In this document: in pieces, positions 62,387 to 63,716 of the stretch
Layout of the letters: every line of letters starts with the position of its first letter
How positions within the stretch are numbered: the first letter of the stretch is position 1
Source of the DNA: an uncultured Methanosarcinales archaeon
Lineage (GTDB): Archaea > Halobacteriota > Methanosarcinia > Methanotrichales > Methanotrichaceae
Assembly: GCA_903871465.1 (NCBI GenBank)
Contig: CAIQHB010000022.1
Coordinates: forward strand, 1 to 63,716
Reading direction: 5' to 3'
DNA length: 63,716 nucleotides
Made by a program: the position numbers and the translations under genes
Notes under the pieces: model-generated
The model's database searches: none
Seen by the model: only the letters and a program-made list of their open reading frames with translations
Told to the model about the DNA's origin: nothing

Positions 62387-62620
62387 CTACCACCAAGCCA
62401 GGAAGAGGCCAATAAAAAGGCTGGTGGCAATTCTGGAAATGACAGGCCCGTCACAATCTCCCAGTGATCGTATCCTTTGGATACTGGCTAATAGCGACGG
62501 GAGGTAGGAGAATGCGATATGCAGACCCAGACCCAATCCTGCGGCCACAGATAGAAGGTTCAGAAATTCGGTGCAACATCTTTCTTTTTTAAATACATTT
62601 TTTTTAATCACAGTTACCAT
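62387..62620 (-). CDS. Possible small membrane protein (doubtful)
   Basis: A 77-codon frame with two hydrophobic stretches (LLSVAAGLGLGLHIAFSYLP and ISRIATSLFIGLFLAWW) separated by a basic loop. It starts 17 bp inside the end of the secreted-protein gene on the same strand, so it could be its operon partner. There is no Shine-Dalgarno, and the opposite strand has an equally open frame over the same bases, so this may be chance. Confidence 0.3.
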   Translation of the reverse strand: MVTVIKKNVFKKERCCTEFLNLLSVAAGLGLGLHIAFSYLPSLLASIQRIRSLGDCDGPVISRIATSLFIGLFLAWW

Positions 62621-63278
62621 ATTCGTTGCATGGTTCAGAGCAGCATTTATCTTTGCAGGAATACTGCCACGATAAACACGTTTCTGATGGGGTGCAGATA
62701 TTTCTATAACTAGGGATCAATTGTATCGATTTAAATGCATCAATAAGCATTGGCGCTTCCTCATCGAATTGATCCTCTGGAGCATAGACCCCTCCGAGAA
62801 AGTTAACTGTTGAACTGTAACCCATTAAATCGGTTGTTACAATAGTGAAGGATCCTTCTGCGGGGATACCATTAACTGCAAACGAACAGCGCATTGACTT
62901 TCCTGAAGCTAAAGAGCCTGCATATGAAGTAAGTGCATTTGCTAAATCCTGATTATCTTCGTACCCGATAATTCTCATGTCTGTTACCTTACTATCTCCC
63001 AGACTGAGATCCTGTGGCATATAGTTCTCCAAGTAGGTCTCAGGAGTGGTATGTGCCGGTAGCATGAAGATGCCTTGATGTAAATTGTTCAGGGCAATTA
63101 TTCCTCTTGCTGGGTTAGTAGAATCTGATGCGGCTATCCCGCAGCATCCCATGCCAACGACGGTCCAGCCCTCTGGCACAGAAATAGAATAATATATTTT
63201 TCCAGGGGGACAATCCATAACTCCGATGCCCGTACCCACAACAGCCATCAGAAGCATCAATAATAATAAGTATTTCAA
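62604..63278 (-). CDS. Secreted Cys-rich protein, unknown function
   Basis: A 224-residue exported protein: signal peptide KYLLLLMLLMAVVGTGIGVM, then a mixed alpha/beta domain (residues ~25-185) containing YYSISVPEGWTVVGMGCCGI and PETYLENYM, similar in layout to PsbP/DUF1795-like lipid- or substrate-binding folds (tentative). The last ~30 residues are Cys-rich (CKDKCCSEPCNEYGNC) and probably disulfide-bonded outside the cell. No transmembrane anchor. The minus-strand promoter lies in the AT-rich 63279-63400 stretch. Confidence 0.65.
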   Translation of the reverse strand: MKYLLLLMLLMAVVGTGIGVMDCPPGKIYYSISVPEGWTVVGMGCCGIAASDSTNPARGIIALNNLHQGIFMLPAHTTPETYLENYMPQDLSLGDSKVTDMRIIGYEDNQDLANALTSYAGSLASGKSMRCSFAVNGIPAEGSFTIVTTDLMGYSSTVNFLGGVYAPEDQFDEEAPMLIDAFKSIQLIPSYRNICTPSETCLSWQYSCKDKCCSEPCNEYGNCD

Positions 63279-63472
63279 GGTCTATCCTCCTATGATTGTC
63301 ATTTCATAGAGGTTCTCAAAATGAATACTTAACCATGTCGCTGATGTGAAATAGAGACTCTAAACGCAGCCAAACAAAATGCCTCAGGTGTTTTTTTTTG
63401 CTTCACAATTTCAAAGATTTTTAGAAAAAATATTTCCCTATACAATGGTAAAATCAATCTGGAGATTGTGGT

Positions 63473-63716
63473 ATGACTACCAAGAAACAGAAAAAGATGG
63501 GCTCAGGCTGGGTAAAAATCCTAACTCCCCAGGACCTTCCCACAAACCTTTTGGATCTGAAGAAATATCACTACTCGGAGGATAGGCAATTGGCGGCACC
63601 CAAAGAGATCGTGGACCTTGTGAAAAGATTCGAGAGTAACCTTGAGTCCTATAAATCCGGGCATTATAACGAGACTCAAGTTAGAAGAGAATTCGTTGAT
63701 CCTTTCTTCAAGGCCC
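63473..63716 (+). CDS. N terminus of an Eco57I-like restriction-modification enzyme (3' truncated by window)
   Basis: ATG 63473, with GGAG 8 nt upstream, opens a frame that runs to the end of the window. The product starts MTTKKQKKMGSGWVKILTPQ, continues with APKEIVDLVKRFESNLESY and reaches NETQVRREFVDPFFKA. The last motif is the start of the Eco57I/type IIG family, where it is followed by LGWDV and the nuclease core. The full enzyme, about 1000 residues, would combine nuclease and adenine methylase. Two dead relatives lie 1.2 and 4.5 kb upstream. Confidence 0.75.
   Translation, partial: MTTKKQKKMGSGWVKILTPQDLPTNLLDLKKYHYSEDRQLAAPKEIVDLVKRFESNLESYKSGHYNETQVRREFVDPFFKA

Overview
The window looks like a chromosomal segment of a methanogenic archaeon, most likely Methanothrix (Methanosaeta). 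The evidence is a nitrogenase operon in archaeal order (nifH-nifI1-nifI2-nifD-nifK-nifE-nifN), a complete Fpo (F420H2 dehydrogenase-like) operon with no fpoF or fpoO beside it and a Lys/Ala/Glu-rich tail on FpoI, a deoxyhypusine synthase, TATA-like promoters, and Shine-Dalgarno sites in front of ATG, GTG and TTG starts. The genus is inference from gene content; no 16S rRNA gene is present.

Layout. 1-3.7 kb: the end of a CysE-MIP18 fusion, then a cluster of toxin-antitoxin genes (HicB, YgiT-type zinc finger, a 53-residue antitoxin-like ORF, HepT/MntA, VapC with an AF2212-like antitoxin), the last pair lying between two copies of a GC-rich 64-bp repeat. 3.7-8.6 kb: a probable two-gene conflict/immunity module, a 1512-residue caspase-Hsp90-like ATPase protein with C-terminal 69-residue repeats plus a small Trypco1-like partner. 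9.0-19.1 kb: nif operon followed by a molybdate importer (modABC), so metal uptake sits beside the Mo enzyme. 19.2-22.5 kb: a VOC protein, then two HTH regulators (one with an Fe-S motif) leading into a DsrE/DsrF/DsrH-like trio. 22.5-25.9 kb: a metallophosphoesterase-methyltransferase fusion and a small zinc-ribbon protein.

26.0-38.6 kb: a giant cyclic beta-1,2-glucan synthase-like protein (2942 aa), a 990-residue membrane-anchored TPR protein, and a frameshifted leftover of a second glucan synthase copy. 38.6-41.9 kb: a catalase N-terminal stub, a metal-binding mini-protein, a UbiX-like flavin prenyltransferase, a nucleotidyltransferase and deoxyhypusine synthase. 42.0-52.5 kb: fpoA-B-CD-H-I-J1-J2-K-L-M-N, with a TATA box in front and a hairpin/T-tract terminator at the end. 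52.9-58.7 kb: uvrA, an acylphosphatase-coiled-coil protein, a QueG-like Fe-S protein and a peroxiredoxin with a Met/His-rich N terminus.

58.8-63.7 kb: two decayed remnants of Eco57I-like restriction-modification enzymes, a repeat-rich surface protein, a secreted Cys-rich protein, and the intact start of another Eco57I-like gene running off the end. The energy and nitrogen operons look like stable core genome. The material around them (TA genes, caspase module, R-M remnants, duplicated glucan synthase) is accessory and shows repeated gain and loss.
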